DNA of 64,000 nt from DASQEH01 sp038239485 (GCA_038239485.1 JBBSET010000001.1:48302-112301), one strand, 5' to 3'. Counted from the stretch's first letter, positions 26,180 through 34,831 are shown. Translations and numbers: made by a program. Notes: generated by a model from the letters alone, not told the origin.

Positions 26180-28553
26180 GGTACGGATCCTGCTCCTCGA
26201 GGACAACCCGGTCGACGCTGAGCTGATCGAGCGGGAGCTGCGCGGAGCGGGCCTCGTGTGCTGCCTCCTTCGCGTGCGCAACAAGAAGGAGTTCATCGCC
26301 GTCGGAGGACACTTCGCTCCCGACCTGGTCCTGTCGGACAACTCGGTGCCCGCTTTCGACGCCTTGTCGGCGATGTCTGTCGCCCGGCTGCTGCATCCCG
26401 GGATCCCCTTCATCGTCGTGTCCGGCACCGTCGGGGAGGAGCGGGCCGTCGAGCTGCTCAAGTGCGGAGCGACGGACTACGTCCTCAAGGACCGACTGGG
26501 CCGACTGGGACCGGTGGTGATCCGGGCAATGGCAGAGGCCGCCCAGCGGCGCGGCGCCAGCGAAGCGGCCGAGGCCACCCGAGAGGCGAACGAACGATTC
26601 CGGACCACGTCGGAGAACGCACCCATCGGCATCTTCCAGACCGATGCCGAGAACCGGTTCGTCTTCACGAACGCGCGGTGGTCGGAGATTGCAGGCGTAC
26701 CGGCAGACCGTGCCCTCGGCCTGCGCTGGGACGCCATAGCGGGCTTCGAGCATCTGGCCCGAGCACGTACGGACGACAACCAGACCCCCGAGTCTGCCGA
26801 CGTGTCCCAGCGGTTCGCGATCAGCCGTCCCGGAGCGGATCCGCGCATCGTCTTGATGACGTCGCGGCCGATGCACGCGAGGGGTGGTGAGGTCACCGGC
26901 CGGGTGGGGACGCTCGCCGACATCACGGAGGTTGCGGGAGCCGAGGCAGCGATGGCCGCCGCCCGGGACAAGGCGAACGAGGCCTCCCGGCTGAAGTCGC
27001 ACTTCCTGTCGAACATGTCCCACGAGATCCGTACGCCGATGATCGGGGTGATCGGCATGACGAACCTGCTGCTGGAGACCGAGCTCGACGCCGTGCAGCG
27101 CGACTATGCCCAGACCGTCCTCAACTCCAGCGACCTGATGATGAACGTCGTCAACGACGTCCTCGACTTCTCGGCGATCGAGTCAGGCACCCTCGACATG
27201 GAAGACATCGAGTTCGCGGTCGAGAAGATCGTCGACGATGTCGTGGACGTGCTGGCGCCGTCGGCCCACGCCAAGGGCCTCGGCCTGATCGCGGTCACCG
27301 CGCCGTCCGTCCCCGTGCTCGTCACCGGCGACCCCGGCCGACTGCGTCAGGTCCTGACGAACCTCGTCGGTAACGCCGTCAAGTTCACCGAGGCCGGCGA
27401 GGTGGTCGTCCGGGTCAGCGGAGGCACCCCGAAGGGCGGCGCGGCCGAGGTCAGGTTCGAGATCTCCGATACCGGTGTCGGTATGACGCCGGAGCATCTC
27501 GCCAGGATCTTCGAGCCGTTCCTGCAGGCAGACACGTCGTCGTCGAGGAAGTACGGGGGTACCGGACTCGGGCTCGCGATCAGTGGCAGGCTGACGACGC
27601 TGATGGGCGGCGAGCTCCGTGCCGAGAGTCAGCTCGGCGTGGGAAGCATCTTCCGGTTCGCGATCGCGGTGCGCGCCGAGGCCCGGGACGTCCCGGTCGC
27701 CGCGAGCCCGCCCATGCCGGAGCTTGCGGGCGTATCCGTCCTGGTCGTCGCCGGCTCGGCCACTTTGCGAGACCTGCTCTGCGACTACCTCGAGAGCTGG
27801 GGGGTCTGCGTTCAGACGGTGGACTCCGGGCCGGCCGCCCTGATCGCCCTACGCACCGCGGAGGTCGAGAACTCCCCGGTGACGGCGGTCCTCCTCGACC
27901 GGTTCCTCCCCGCCAAGGACGGCCTCGAGCTCGCCCGCACGATCTCCGCCGCACCGGGGCCGAGCCCTCGCCTCGTCCTCATGACGGCGGTCGGGCGGAC
28001 TGAGGCGCGCGAGGCATTGCGGTCGGGGATCTCCGCGGTGGTGGCGAAGCCCGTCCACCGAGAGGGGCTGCACAAGGCGCTGCTCATCGCGCTGGCCGAC
28101 GACATCGACCACTCCGGGACGGACCATCCTCCCGCCGAAGCGTGCACTCGGTCCGGGCCGGCCCGGCTGCTCCTTGCCGAGGACAACCTCATCAACCAGC
28201 GGGTCACGGTCGCCATGCTGTCCAGCATGGGATACCACGTGGACACGGTCACGGACGGAGCGCAGGCCGTGGTCGCGGCCGAGAGCCTGGCCTATGACGC
28301 GATCCTGATGGACTGCCAGATGCCGGAGCTGGACGGCTACCAGGCCACAGCGGCCATCCGCGCACTCGAAGGTTCCCGCCGGCACACCCCGATCATCGCC
28401 CTCACCGCCGGTGCCCGCCCCGAGGACCGCGAGCGCTGCCTCGCCGGCGGCATGGACGACTACCTCGCCAAACCCGTCCGCAAGGACGCACTCCTCGCGA
28501 TCGTCGAAGGGGCGCTGACGACCACCGCGCTTGTCTCGCATGGCCCCGGCTGA
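26169..28553 (+). CDS. Hybrid histidine kinase: REC-PAS-HisKA-HATPase-REC-REC
   Basis: A 794-residue multidomain kinase. Receiver 1 is at 5-125, with the Asp in an SDNSVP context. A PAS domain is at 135-260. HisKA has His285 (NMSHEIRTPMIGVIG) and HATPase has the ISDTGVGM and GGTGLGLAI boxes (about 390-510). Receiver 2 (about 525-640) lacks the acidic pair (VLVVAGSATLRDL), though LLDRFLP keeps an Asp, so it may be a pseudo-receiver. Receiver 3 (about 665-785) is intact (LLAEDNLINQRV, ILMDCQMPELDG, YLAKPV). No HPt domain lies in the protein or next to it. Start is the in-frame ATG inside the previous gene. Output target unknown. Confidence 0.9.
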   Translation: MSPEVRILLLEDNPVDAELIERELRGAGLVCCLLRVRNKKEFIAVGGHFAPDLVLSDNSVPAFDALSAMSVARLLHPGIPFIVVSGTVGEERAVELLKCGATDYVLKDRLGRLGPVVIRAMAEAAQRRGASEAAEATREANERFRTTSENAPIGIFQTDAENRFVFTNARWSEIAGVPADRALGLRWDAIAGFEHLARARTDDNQTPESADVSQRFAISRPGADPRIVLMTSRPMHARGGEVTGRVGTLADITEVAGAEAAMAAARDKANEASRLKSHFLSNMSHEIRTPMIGVIGMTNLLLETELDAVQRDYAQTVLNSSDLMMNVVNDVLDFSAIESGTLDMEDIEFAVEKIVDDVVDVLAPSAHAKGLGLIAVTAPSVPVLVTGDPGRLRQVLTNLVGNAVKFTEAGEVVVRVSGGTPKGGAAEVRFEISDTGVGMTPEHLARIFEPFLQADTSSSRKYGGTGLGLAISGRLTTLMGGELRAESQLGVGSIFRFAIAVRAEARDVPVAASPPMPELAGVSVLVVAGSATLRDLLCDYLESWGVCVQTVDSGPAALIALRTAEVENSPVTAVLLDRFLPAKDGLELARTISAAPGPSPRLVLMTAVGRTEAREALRSGISAVVAKPVHREGLHKALLIALADDIDHSGTDHPPAEACTRSGPARLLLAEDNLINQRVTVAMLSSMGYHVDTVTDGAQAVVAAESLAYDAILMDCQMPELDGYQATAAIRALEGSRRHTPIIALTAGARPEDRERCLAGGMDDYLAKPVRKDALLAIVEGALTTTALVSHGPG

Positions 28554-28557
28554 GGCT

Positions 28558-29946
28558 TTACGAGTGTTTGTGCAGCCTCCGCGCCGCCTCCGCGATGGAG
28601 CCCGATATCGACGGGTAGACCGTGAAGGACTGGGCGACGTCGTCGACGGTCATCCGCGCCTCGACCGCGAGTGAGACGGCATGGATCAGCTCGCTGGCGC
28701 GTGGAGCCACCACCACCCCCCCGATGATGATGCCGGTGCCGGGACGGCAGAACAGCTTCACGAACCCGTCGCGCACCCCTTGCATCTTGGCGCGGGCGTT
28801 CCCCGCCAAGGGGAGCATGACGCTCCTCGCGTCGATCTCACCGGTGTCGACCGCGTGCTGGCTCCAGCCGACGGTGGCGATCTCGGGCGCGGTGAAGACG
28901 TTGGAGGAGACGGTCTTGAGATCGAGCGGCTTGACCGCGTCGCCGAGCGCATGCCACATCGCGATCCGCCCCTGCATCGCCGCCACGGACGCCAGCATGA
29001 GCACGCCGGTGCAGTCGCCGGCGGCGTAGACGCCGCGCGCCGAGGTACGAGAGACCCGGTCGACGGTGATGAACCCGCCTTCTCCGGTGATGACGTCGGC
29101 CGTCTCCAGGCCCAGGTCGGCGGTGTTGGGCAACGAGCCCACGGCGACGAGGCAGTGTGAGCCCTCCACCACGCTCCCATCGGTCAGGCTCACCCTGACC
29201 ACGTCGCCGTCGCGAACCACTTCGCGCGCTCGCGACCTGGCCAGCACCGTCATTCCGCGGCGCTTCAGGACGCTCTCGAGCACCTCCGCCGCCTCGACGT
29301 CCTCACCGGGCAGGACGCGCTCGCGACTGCTGACCAGGACGACGTCGGAGCCGAGGGCGTTGTAGGCGCTCGCGAACTCGGCCCCGGTCACACCCGACCC
29401 GATCACGATCAGCCGGTCGGGAACCACGTCGAGGTCGTAGACCTGCTCCCAGGTGAAGATTCGCTCCCCGTCGGGCGGCGCTGTCGACAGCACCCGGGGG
29501 TAGGCTCCGGTGGCGATCAGCACCGCGTCGGCGGGCAGGGTCTCCTGGCCGTCGTCGCCGGTAGCCACGACCTTGTCGGTGCCCTGCAGTCGCCCAGTCC
29601 CTCGGATGACGCGCACGGACTCGACCGCCAGCTTCTCGGCGATGTCGGTGGACTGCGAGGTCGCCAGCCGGCGTACCCGGGCATTGACCTTCGCGAGGTC
29701 GACCGTCGCCACCGCGTCGACGTCGGCCACGTGGCCGAACCTGACCCCGAGCTCGCGTGACTCCTCGATCGACGTCATGAGCTCGGCAGTCGCGATCAGG
29801 GTCTTGGACGGCACGCAGTCGGTCAGGACCGCCGACCCGCCGAGACCGGCCCGCTCGACGAGAGTGACCTCGGCGCCGAGCTGCGCGCCGACCAGGGCGG
29901 CCTCGTATCCGCCGGGTCCACCCCCGATGATCACCACTCGAGCCAC
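28558..29946 (-). CDS. lpdA: NAD(P)H:quinone reductase, LpdA type (flavoprotein disulfide reductase family)
   Basis: A 462-residue flavoprotein related to lipoamide dehydrogenase. The FAD motif (VVIIGGGPGGYEAALVGAQLG) and NAD(P) motif (VIGSGVTGAEFASAY) are intact. In the active-site position the sequence is GGSAVLTDCVPSKT with a single cysteine where true disulfide reductases have Cys-x4-Cys. That matches M. tuberculosis LpdA (Rv3303c), which reduces quinones and lacks the redox disulfide. Lipoamide dehydrogenase activity is therefore not expected. It starts with GTG 29946 from a leaderless promoter shared with the divergent GGCT-like gene. Confidence 0.9.
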   Translation of the reverse strand: MARVVIIGGGPGGYEAALVGAQLGAEVTLVERAGLGGSAVLTDCVPSKTLIATAELMTSIEESRELGVRFGHVADVDAVATVDLAKVNARVRRLATSQSTDIAEKLAVESVRVIRGTGRLQGTDKVVATGDDGQETLPADAVLIATGAYPRVLSTAPPDGERIFTWEQVYDLDVVPDRLIVIGSGVTGAEFASAYNALGSDVVLVSSRERVLPGEDVEAAEVLESVLKRRGMTVLARSRAREVVRDGDVVRVSLTDGSVVEGSHCLVAVGSLPNTADLGLETADVITGEGGFITVDRVSRTSARGVYAAGDCTGVLMLASVAAMQGRIAMWHALGDAVKPLDLKTVSSNVFTAPEIATVGWSQHAVDTGEIDARSVMLPLAGNARAKMQGVRDGFVKLFCRPGTGIIIGGVVVAPRASELIHAVSLAVEARMTVDDVAQSFTVYPSISGSIAEAARRLHKHS

Positions 29947-29952
29947 CCGGTC

Positions 29953-29962
29953 ACGATAGCCT
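29953..29962. promoter_or_regulatory. Shared symmetrical -10 element, lpdA / GGCT-like gene
   Basis: The decamer acgatagcct holds TAGCCT (29957-29962) reading right, seven bases before GTG 29970, and TATCGT (complement of 29953-29958) reading left, six bases before GTG 29946. The hexamers share the central TA. The whole divergent region is only 23 bp, so both messages would be leaderless and mutually exclusive on one DNA copy. Confidence 0.65.
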
Positions 29963-29969
29963 GCAGCCC

Positions 29970-30413
29970 GTGGTGCTCTATGCGGCGTACGGGTCCAACC
30001 TCGATCCGGCCCTGATGCTGAAGCGGTGTCCCCACTCGCCGTTCCGCGGGACCGGCTGGCTGATGGGATGGCGTCTGACCTTCGCCGGCGAGGACCACGG
30101 GTGGGACGGTGCGATGGCGACGATCGTCGAGGATCCCGGGGCCCAGGTGTTCGTCTCGGTGTACGACGTGTCGCCCGCCGACCAGGACGAGCTGGACCGA
30201 TGGGAGATGTCGCTCTTCCACAAGGTCAGGCTCCGCGTGAACACCCTCGAAGGTGAGGCGCTGGCGTGGCTGTACGTCCTCGAGGCCTACGAAGGCGGCC
30301 TGCCGTCGGCCAGCTACCTCAGCGTGATCAGCGAGGCGGCGCTCGCCGCCGGTGCGCCTGACGACTACGTGCATGACCTCCGGACCCGGCCCTGTCGGTC
30401 GGTGAGCGAATAG
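29970..30413 (+). CDS. Gamma-glutamylcyclotransferase-like protein
   Basis: A 147-residue protein with the GGCT-fold signature YAAYGSNLDPALMLKRCP at the N-terminus (the YGSN phosphate/gamma-glutamyl loop). A central beta-barrel segment follows, with FVSVYDVSPADQDELDRWE carrying the expected acidic residue. It matches the position of Rv3304 beside lpdA in M. tuberculosis. The family cleaves gamma-glutamyl amino compounds with formation of 5-oxoproline, but activity of this bacterial subgroup is unproven. Start GTG 29970 follows a -10 hexamer by seven bases. Confidence 0.8.
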   Translation: MVLYAAYGSNLDPALMLKRCPHSPFRGTGWLMGWRLTFAGEDHGWDGAMATIVEDPGAQVFVSVYDVSPADQDELDRWEMSLFHKVRLRVNTLEGEALAWLYVLEAYEGGLPSASYLSVISEAALAAGAPDDYVHDLRTRPCRSVSE

Positions 30414-30510
30414 CGACGACAGCCGCCTCCGACCCCGCCTACCGAGGACGATCCGACTCACACCTGGTCAGGGCACGCCACGGTCGAATCTTCGTGGGGA
30501 GCCGACGGGG

Positions 30511-30516
30511 TACGGT
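30511..30516 (+). promoter_or_regulatory. Leaderless -10 hexamer (TACGGT) for pnp
   Basis: TACGGT lies six bases before GTG 30523. The preceding 100 bp hold no other gene or clear terminator. Confidence 0.45.
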
Positions 30517-30522
30517 CGGCGG

Positions 30523-31326
30523 GTGGAGCTGTCCCCGTACGACCTGGCTGCCCGAGCCGCTGACGTGCTACGTGCCAGGTCGGGTGTCGAACGGCATCAG
30601 GTGGCGGTGGTGATGGGGTCCGGCTGGCTGCCGGCCGCACAGGGCCTCGGCGAGCCCACCCTCGACATGGCCACCCCTGACCTACGCGGCTTCACCCCGC
30701 CGGCGGTGGAGGGCCACCCCGGACGGGTCTGCTCCTTCGACGTCCACGGCACGACAGCCCTGGTGTTCCTCGGCCGCATCCACCTGTACGAGCAGCGGGG
30801 GGTCGCCGCGGTCGTGCACGCGGTCCGGACCGCGGCGGCCGCCGGCTGCCGCGTAATCATCCTGACCAACGGCTGCGGTGCACTGAGGCCCGATTGGGTG
30901 CCCGGAACGCCGGTGCTGATCAAGGACCACATCAACCTGACGGCAACCTCGCCCATCATGGGCGCGACGTTCATCGACCTGACCGAGGTGTACGCGAGGC
31001 GACTCCGCGCCCTCTGCCGCGAGGTGGACCCGTCCCTCGACGAAGGTGTCTACGTGCAGTTTCCCGGCCCCCACTACGAGACTCCGGCAGAGATCCAGAT
31101 GGTGCGGGCCGTCGGGGGCGACCTGGTCGGGATGTCGACGACGCTGGAGGCGATCGCCGCCCGCGAGGCGCGGATGGAGGTGCTCGGGATATCTCTGGTG
31201 ACGAACCAGGCCGCCGGTGCGACGGGAGAGCCGCTCGACCACGACGAGGTGCTGGCCACCGGTAACAGGGCGGCGAGCCGGATGGGAGATCTGCTCGCCA
31301 AGGTCATCCCCCGAACCGTGCGGTGA
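30523..31326 (+). CDS. deoD: Purine-nucleoside phosphorylase
   Basis: Phosphorolyses purine (deoxy)nucleosides to base and (deoxy)ribose-1-phosphate. The 267-residue protein is the trimeric low-molecular-mass type (PNP/MTAP family 2). It shows the N-terminal phosphate loop (VVMGSGWLP), LGRIHLYEQ with the phosphate-binding His, the ITNGCGALRP segment, VQFPGPHYETPAEI and the base-pocket SLVTNQAAG. It precedes pmmB, giving a purine-salvage/pentose-phosphate pair, and add, deoA and cdd lie within 12 kb. The order matches Rv3307-Rv3308. Confidence 0.94.
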   Translation: MELSPYDLAARAADVLRARSGVERHQVAVVMGSGWLPAAQGLGEPTLDMATPDLRGFTPPAVEGHPGRVCSFDVHGTTALVFLGRIHLYEQRGVAAVVHAVRTAAAAGCRVIILTNGCGALRPDWVPGTPVLIKDHINLTATSPIMGATFIDLTEVYARRLRALCREVDPSLDEGVYVQFPGPHYETPAEIQMVRAVGGDLVGMSTTLEAIAAREARMEVLGISLVTNQAAGATGEPLDHDEVLATGNRAASRMGDLLAKVIPRTVR

Positions 31327-31397
31327 AGGTCCTGCTCGGCTACGCCGCCGACGTCTTCGCGAGGAGGCCGTTCGACAGGCCCGGCGAGGACGCCTGA
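31323..31397 (+). CDS. Possible 24-residue ORF bridging pnp and pmmB
   Basis: GTG at 31323 overlaps the pnp stop (GTGA) and the frame ends one base before the pmmB GTG at 31399. The product would be VKVLLGYAADVFARRPFDRPGEDA. It may be a short real peptide, a remnant, or merely a ribosome bridge that couples the two enzymes. Nothing else supports it. Confidence 0.25.
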   Translation: MKVLLGYAADVFARRPFDRPGEDA

Positions 31398-31398
31398 C

Positions 31399-33045
31399 GT
31401 GCCTGTCTCCGAACAGCTGAGCGCGGCCGTCGACGCTTGGCGGAGGGCGGATCCCGACCCGGAGACCCGCTCGGAGCTTGCCGAGCTGCTCGTCGCGGCA
31501 GCCGACGACCTGGCCGCGGCGGACGAGCTCGCCGACAGGTTCGACGGCCCGCTCGCGTTCGGCACCGCTGGGCTGCGGGGAGAGATGGCCGCCGGACCGA
31601 ACCGGATGAACCGCGCCGTCGTCATCCGGGCGGCGGCCGGACTCGCCGCCTATCTCCACGACACCGGAGCCGCGGGTCCCGTCGTGATCGGGTACGACGC
31701 CCGACACCGGTCCGACGTCTTCGCCGACGACACCGCCCAGGTCCTCCGCGCCGCCGGACACCGGGCGCTGCTGCTCCCACGAGCCCTGCCCACGCCGGTA
31801 CTCGCCTTCGCGATCCTGCACCTGGGCTCGGCCGCCGGCGTGATGGTGACGGCGTCGCACAACCCCGCTCGTGACAACGGTTACAAGGTCTACCTCGGTG
31901 ACGGCAGCCAGATCGTCCCACCAGCCGATGCCAGGATCGCCGAGCGGATCGAGGCGGTCGGCCCCGCAGCGGACGTGCCTCGCTCCGCCGGCTCGACCGT
32001 CCTGGGCGAGACCGTCGTCGACGCGTACGTCCGGGCAGTGGCGGCACTGCCCGAGCCAGGGTCGCCGCGTCGGCTGACGATGGTCTACACGCCGCTGCAC
32101 GGGGTAGGCGCCTCGTTGGCCGAGGCGGCATTGCGGCGGGCCGGTTTCGGTGCCCCTGTGGTCGTACCCGAGCAGGCTCGGCCCGACCCGGACTTTCCCA
32201 CCGTCGCCTTCCCGAACCCGGAGGAGCCGGGGGCGATGGACCTGGCGATGGCCCTCGCGGAGCGCCATAGCGCCGATCTGGTCGTGGCCAACGACCCGGA
32301 CGCCGACAGGTGCGCAGTCGCGGTTCCGACCGAACAGGGCTGGCGGATGCTCAGCGGCGACGATATCGGTGCCCTGCTGGCCGACCACCTGCTGCGCCGA
32401 GGCGTGCGAGGGGTGTACGCCACCACCATCGTCTCGTCGTCGCTGCTCGGCCGGATGGCGCAGGCGCGAGGGGTCACGTACCAGGAGACGCTGACCGGCT
32501 TCAAGTGGATCGGGCGGGTCCCTGGCCTCGCCTTCGGCTACGAGGAGGCCCTCGGGTACTGCGTCGCCCCAGATCTTGTCCGCGACAAGGACGGGATCTC
32601 GGCCCTCCTGCTCATCGCGGAGCTGGCCGCTGAGCTCAAGGCCGAGGGAAAGTCGCTGCTCGACCGGTTGGACGACATCAGCGGGGAGTTCGGTGTGTTC
32701 GCCACCGACCAGCTGGCGTTCAGGGTCGCTGACCTCCCGCTGATCGACGCCGCCATGAGCCGACTACGGTCGTCGCCGCCGACGCGGCTGGGCGGTCTTG
32801 CCGTCGATCGCACCGACGACCTCAGCAGCGGGTCCCCCGACCTCCCGCCCACGGAAGGGCTTCGATACCACCTCGCCCAGGGCGGCCGGGTCGTCATCCG
32901 GCCATCGGGTACCGAACCGAAGCTCAAGTGCTACCTCGAGGTCGCCGTCGCCGTTGCCGCCGGCGACGTCGCCGCCGCGCGCATCTACGCGGCCGCGCGG
33001 CTGGACGCGATCCGCTCGGACCTGGCAGCGGCCACCGGGCTCTGA
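31399..33045 (+). CDS. pmmB: Phosphomannomutase/phosphoglucomutase family (phosphopentomutase-like PmmB)
   Basis: Alpha-D-phosphohexomutase family, 548 residues. It has the phosphoserine loop VMVTASHNPARDNGYKVY near residue 155, the metal loop ANDPDADRCA (about 298), the sugar-binding segment GFEEALG-type (LAFGYEEALGYCV) and the phosphate-binding RPSGTEPKLKCYLE at the C-terminus. Next to pnp, conversion of (deoxy)ribose-1-phosphate to the 5-phosphate is plausible; family members of this length (PGM2/ManB type) also act on hexose phosphates. Start GTG 31399 follows the short bridging ORF directly. Confidence 0.9.
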   Translation: MPVSEQLSAAVDAWRRADPDPETRSELAELLVAAADDLAAADELADRFDGPLAFGTAGLRGEMAAGPNRMNRAVVIRAAAGLAAYLHDTGAAGPVVIGYDARHRSDVFADDTAQVLRAAGHRALLLPRALPTPVLAFAILHLGSAAGVMVTASHNPARDNGYKVYLGDGSQIVPPADARIAERIEAVGPAADVPRSAGSTVLGETVVDAYVRAVAALPEPGSPRRLTMVYTPLHGVGASLAEAALRRAGFGAPVVVPEQARPDPDFPTVAFPNPEEPGAMDLAMALAERHSADLVVANDPDADRCAVAVPTEQGWRMLSGDDIGALLADHLLRRGVRGVYATTIVSSSLLGRMAQARGVTYQETLTGFKWIGRVPGLAFGYEEALGYCVAPDLVRDKDGISALLLIAELAAELKAEGKSLLDRLDDISGEFGVFATDQLAFRVADLPLIDAAMSRLRSSPPTRLGGLAVDRTDDLSSGSPDLPPTEGLRYHLAQGGRVVIRPSGTEPKLKCYLEVAVAVAAGDVAAARIYAAARLDAIRSDLAAATGL

Positions 33046-33107
33046 GCTCTCCGCCCATCGCGTCCCGCCAGACAATCGTCGCGCCAGAGCACGAGCAGCC
33101 GAGCGGG

Positions 33108-33746
33108 TCAGGCGAGCAGGACGAAGGCCAGCACGGGGATCGCTACCAGCATGGCCACAGACGGCCAGGCCCACGCCACAGTGGGTTCGCGTTGGTCGGG
33201 GCGGGACTCGCGCGCCATTCGCTCGATGGTGAGCTCGATGTAGTCCTGGTATGCCACGCCCTCCCGTAGCCCGCCCTTGGCGTTCGGGTCGAGCCGCGGT
33301 CCATCGGTTCGTGAGCCGAGACCCCGCGAGAAGACGCCCGACAGCATCGAGGAACGACCGTAGGTGCCCCTGGCGATCTGGCGGGTCGTCCGGCTCACCC
33401 CGACACCGTGGAATTTCTGGCTCTCATGGGTCACGACCTGAAGGGTGTGGAAGACCCGCGCCCGCGCGATCGCCGACCACGGCACGAAGACGTCGCGCAC
33501 CATGTTGCGCATCAGGACGCCATGGGTGTTGGCCGACACGACGGGTCGGACGAGCACGACCCAGACGGCCAGCAACAGCATCAGCCAGAAGGCGACGTCC
33601 TTGTAGTCCTGGCTGGGATTGCCGACGAGCAGGTCCACGATGATGATGGCCGCCACCACCACCATGACGATACCGAGCCATCGCGCGGGGGGTGACGCGA
33701 ACCTCTCCACCGGCTCACCGGCAGCCTCCACAGCCGCATTCCTCAC
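33108..33746 (-). CDS. PH domain-containing membrane protein (PH_6 type)
   Basis: A 212-residue protein with two adjacent N-terminal membrane helices (about 22-42 and 51-70), a PH domain from about 70 to 120 (VSANTHGVLMRNMVRDVFVPWSAIARARVF), a basic loop and a third membrane helix at the extreme C-terminus (about 190-211). It is convergent with pmmB and unrelated in detail to the PH protein at 906-1445. Function unknown. Confidence 0.75.
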   Translation of the reverse strand: MRNAAVEAAGEPVERFASPPARWLGIVMVVVAAIIIVDLLVGNPSQDYKDVAFWLMLLLAVWVVLVRPVVSANTHGVLMRNMVRDVFVPWSAIARARVFHTLQVVTHESQKFHGVGVSRTTRQIARGTYGRSSMLSGVFSRGLGSRTDGPRLDPNAKGGLREGVAYQDYIELTIERMARESRPDQREPTVAWAWPSVAMLVAIPVLAFVLLA

Positions 33747-33828
33747 GACGCCACTCTAGCCACGTCGCGGTCGGCCCCGGCATGGGCTCAGGGTGGTTGA
33801 CGCCTGACGCGCCGAGCGCCCCAGCCCG

Positions 33829-33834
33829 TAGACT
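33829..33834 (+). promoter_or_regulatory. Leaderless -10 hexamer (TAGACT)
   Basis: TAGACT lies six bases before the GTG of the 36-residue ORF at 33841, the spacing seen at other leaderless genes here. Confidence 0.45.
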
Positions 33835-33840
33835 GCCCGG

Positions 33841-33951
33841 GTGCTCGTGCCCGTCTCCGACGCTGTTTCGATGCTCGATGAGGCGGCCACCACGGGTTCG
33901 GTCACGCAGGCTGCGCTGCCTGAGGATGCCCGCGCGAAAGGCCAGACGTGA
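33841..33951 (+). CDS. Possible leaderless 36-residue ORF upstream of GNAT gene
   Basis: Reads GTG to TGA with 36 codons (starts VLVPVSDAVSMLDEAATTGS). It begins exactly where a leaderless transcript would start, and its stop overlaps the GNAT start in the GTGA arrangement. It could be a real small protein or an upstream ORF that couples translation to the acetyltransferase. No similarity recognised. Confidence 0.4.
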   Translation: MLVPVSDAVSMLDEAATTGSVTQAALPEDARAKGQT

Positions 33952-34781
33952 CACCCACCACGGCGCCCGGTGACCAGCCGCCCGCGCCCGCGGAAGCAGA
34001 CCCGTTCGCCCACCTGGCCGACCGGACGCCCCTCCATGACGAGCACGGTCAGCTCGTCCTCGTCTTCTCGCTGGCGTCGGGCACCCGCGACGGCCGGCCA
34101 TGGGCGGATGTCGCGTGGCGGCCGCCGTCGGTGCGGGTTGACCTCGCGTCAGATCTGGCACTCCACGCCCTCGCCGGTCACGCCATCTCCACGTCCGACA
34201 AGCACCTCGTCGACGCGCTGACGAGTGCCGGCGCCACCGAGCTGCGACATGCCCACACCATGAGCCACCCGTTGCTCGTCGTGCCCGAGGCACATCCCGG
34301 CTCCGGTGTCGCGGTGGAACCGCTCAGCGCCAGCCAGCTGCAGCGCCACGGCCAACGGCTCGCCGAGCTGAGCTACGCCGCCTATCGCGTCGGACACCCC
34401 GACCATGCCCACGACACGGTGGCGGCCGTGGTGGAGGAGCTGCGGGCGATCGGCCGCGGCGAGCTTCTCGGTGGCTACCTCGACCGGCTCTCGCGGGTCG
34501 CGTTCGTCGACGGAGACATCGTCGGCGCCTGCCTCCTGGTCGACCGAGACGAGGCGCCACCACCGGATGGCGGCCCCTGGGTCATCGACATCTTCCGCGA
34601 CCCGGCGAGCCAGGTCCGGGGGATCGGCACGGCGTTGCTCACCGACGTCGTCGCGGCCGCTCGCCTCGAGGCCGCCCCGGGTGTCTCACTCGTCGTCAGC
34701 CACGCCAACGACCACGCTCGGCGGCTCTACCGGGCGCTGGGCTTCGAGGACGCCGACGCGAGCTGGACGCTGGCGCTGTGA
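33948..34781 (+). CDS. GNAT family N-acetyltransferase
   Basis: A 277-residue protein. The C-terminal half (about 115-277) is a GNAT domain with the acetyl-CoA motif (SQVRGIGTALLTDVVAAAR) and VSHANDHARRLYRALGFEDADASWTL. The N-terminal half (about 20-110) is a separate alpha/beta region of unclear type that might be a degenerate second GNAT. Substrate unknown. Start GTG 33948 overlaps the stop of the upstream 36-residue ORF. It ends before a strong hairpin shared with the convergent PTS operon. Confidence 0.8.
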   Translation: MTPTTAPGDQPPAPAEADPFAHLADRTPLHDEHGQLVLVFSLASGTRDGRPWADVAWRPPSVRVDLASDLALHALAGHAISTSDKHLVDALTSAGATELRHAHTMSHPLLVVPEAHPGSGVAVEPLSASQLQRHGQRLAELSYAAYRVGHPDHAHDTVAAVVEELRAIGRGELLGGYLDRLSRVAFVDGDIVGACLLVDRDEAPPPDGGPWVIDIFRDPASQVRGIGTALLTDVVAAARLEAAPGVSLVVSHANDHARRLYRALGFEDADASWTLAL

Positions 34782-34831
34782 CGTACACCCGGCAGTGATC
34801 GGGACGGACGAAGATTCGCGCGGAGTACGCA

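Noticed and set aside
28558..29946. Lipoamide dehydrogenase E3 component
   Set aside because: Only one of the two redox cysteines is present and no E1/E2 genes are near; LpdA-type quinone reductase fits better.
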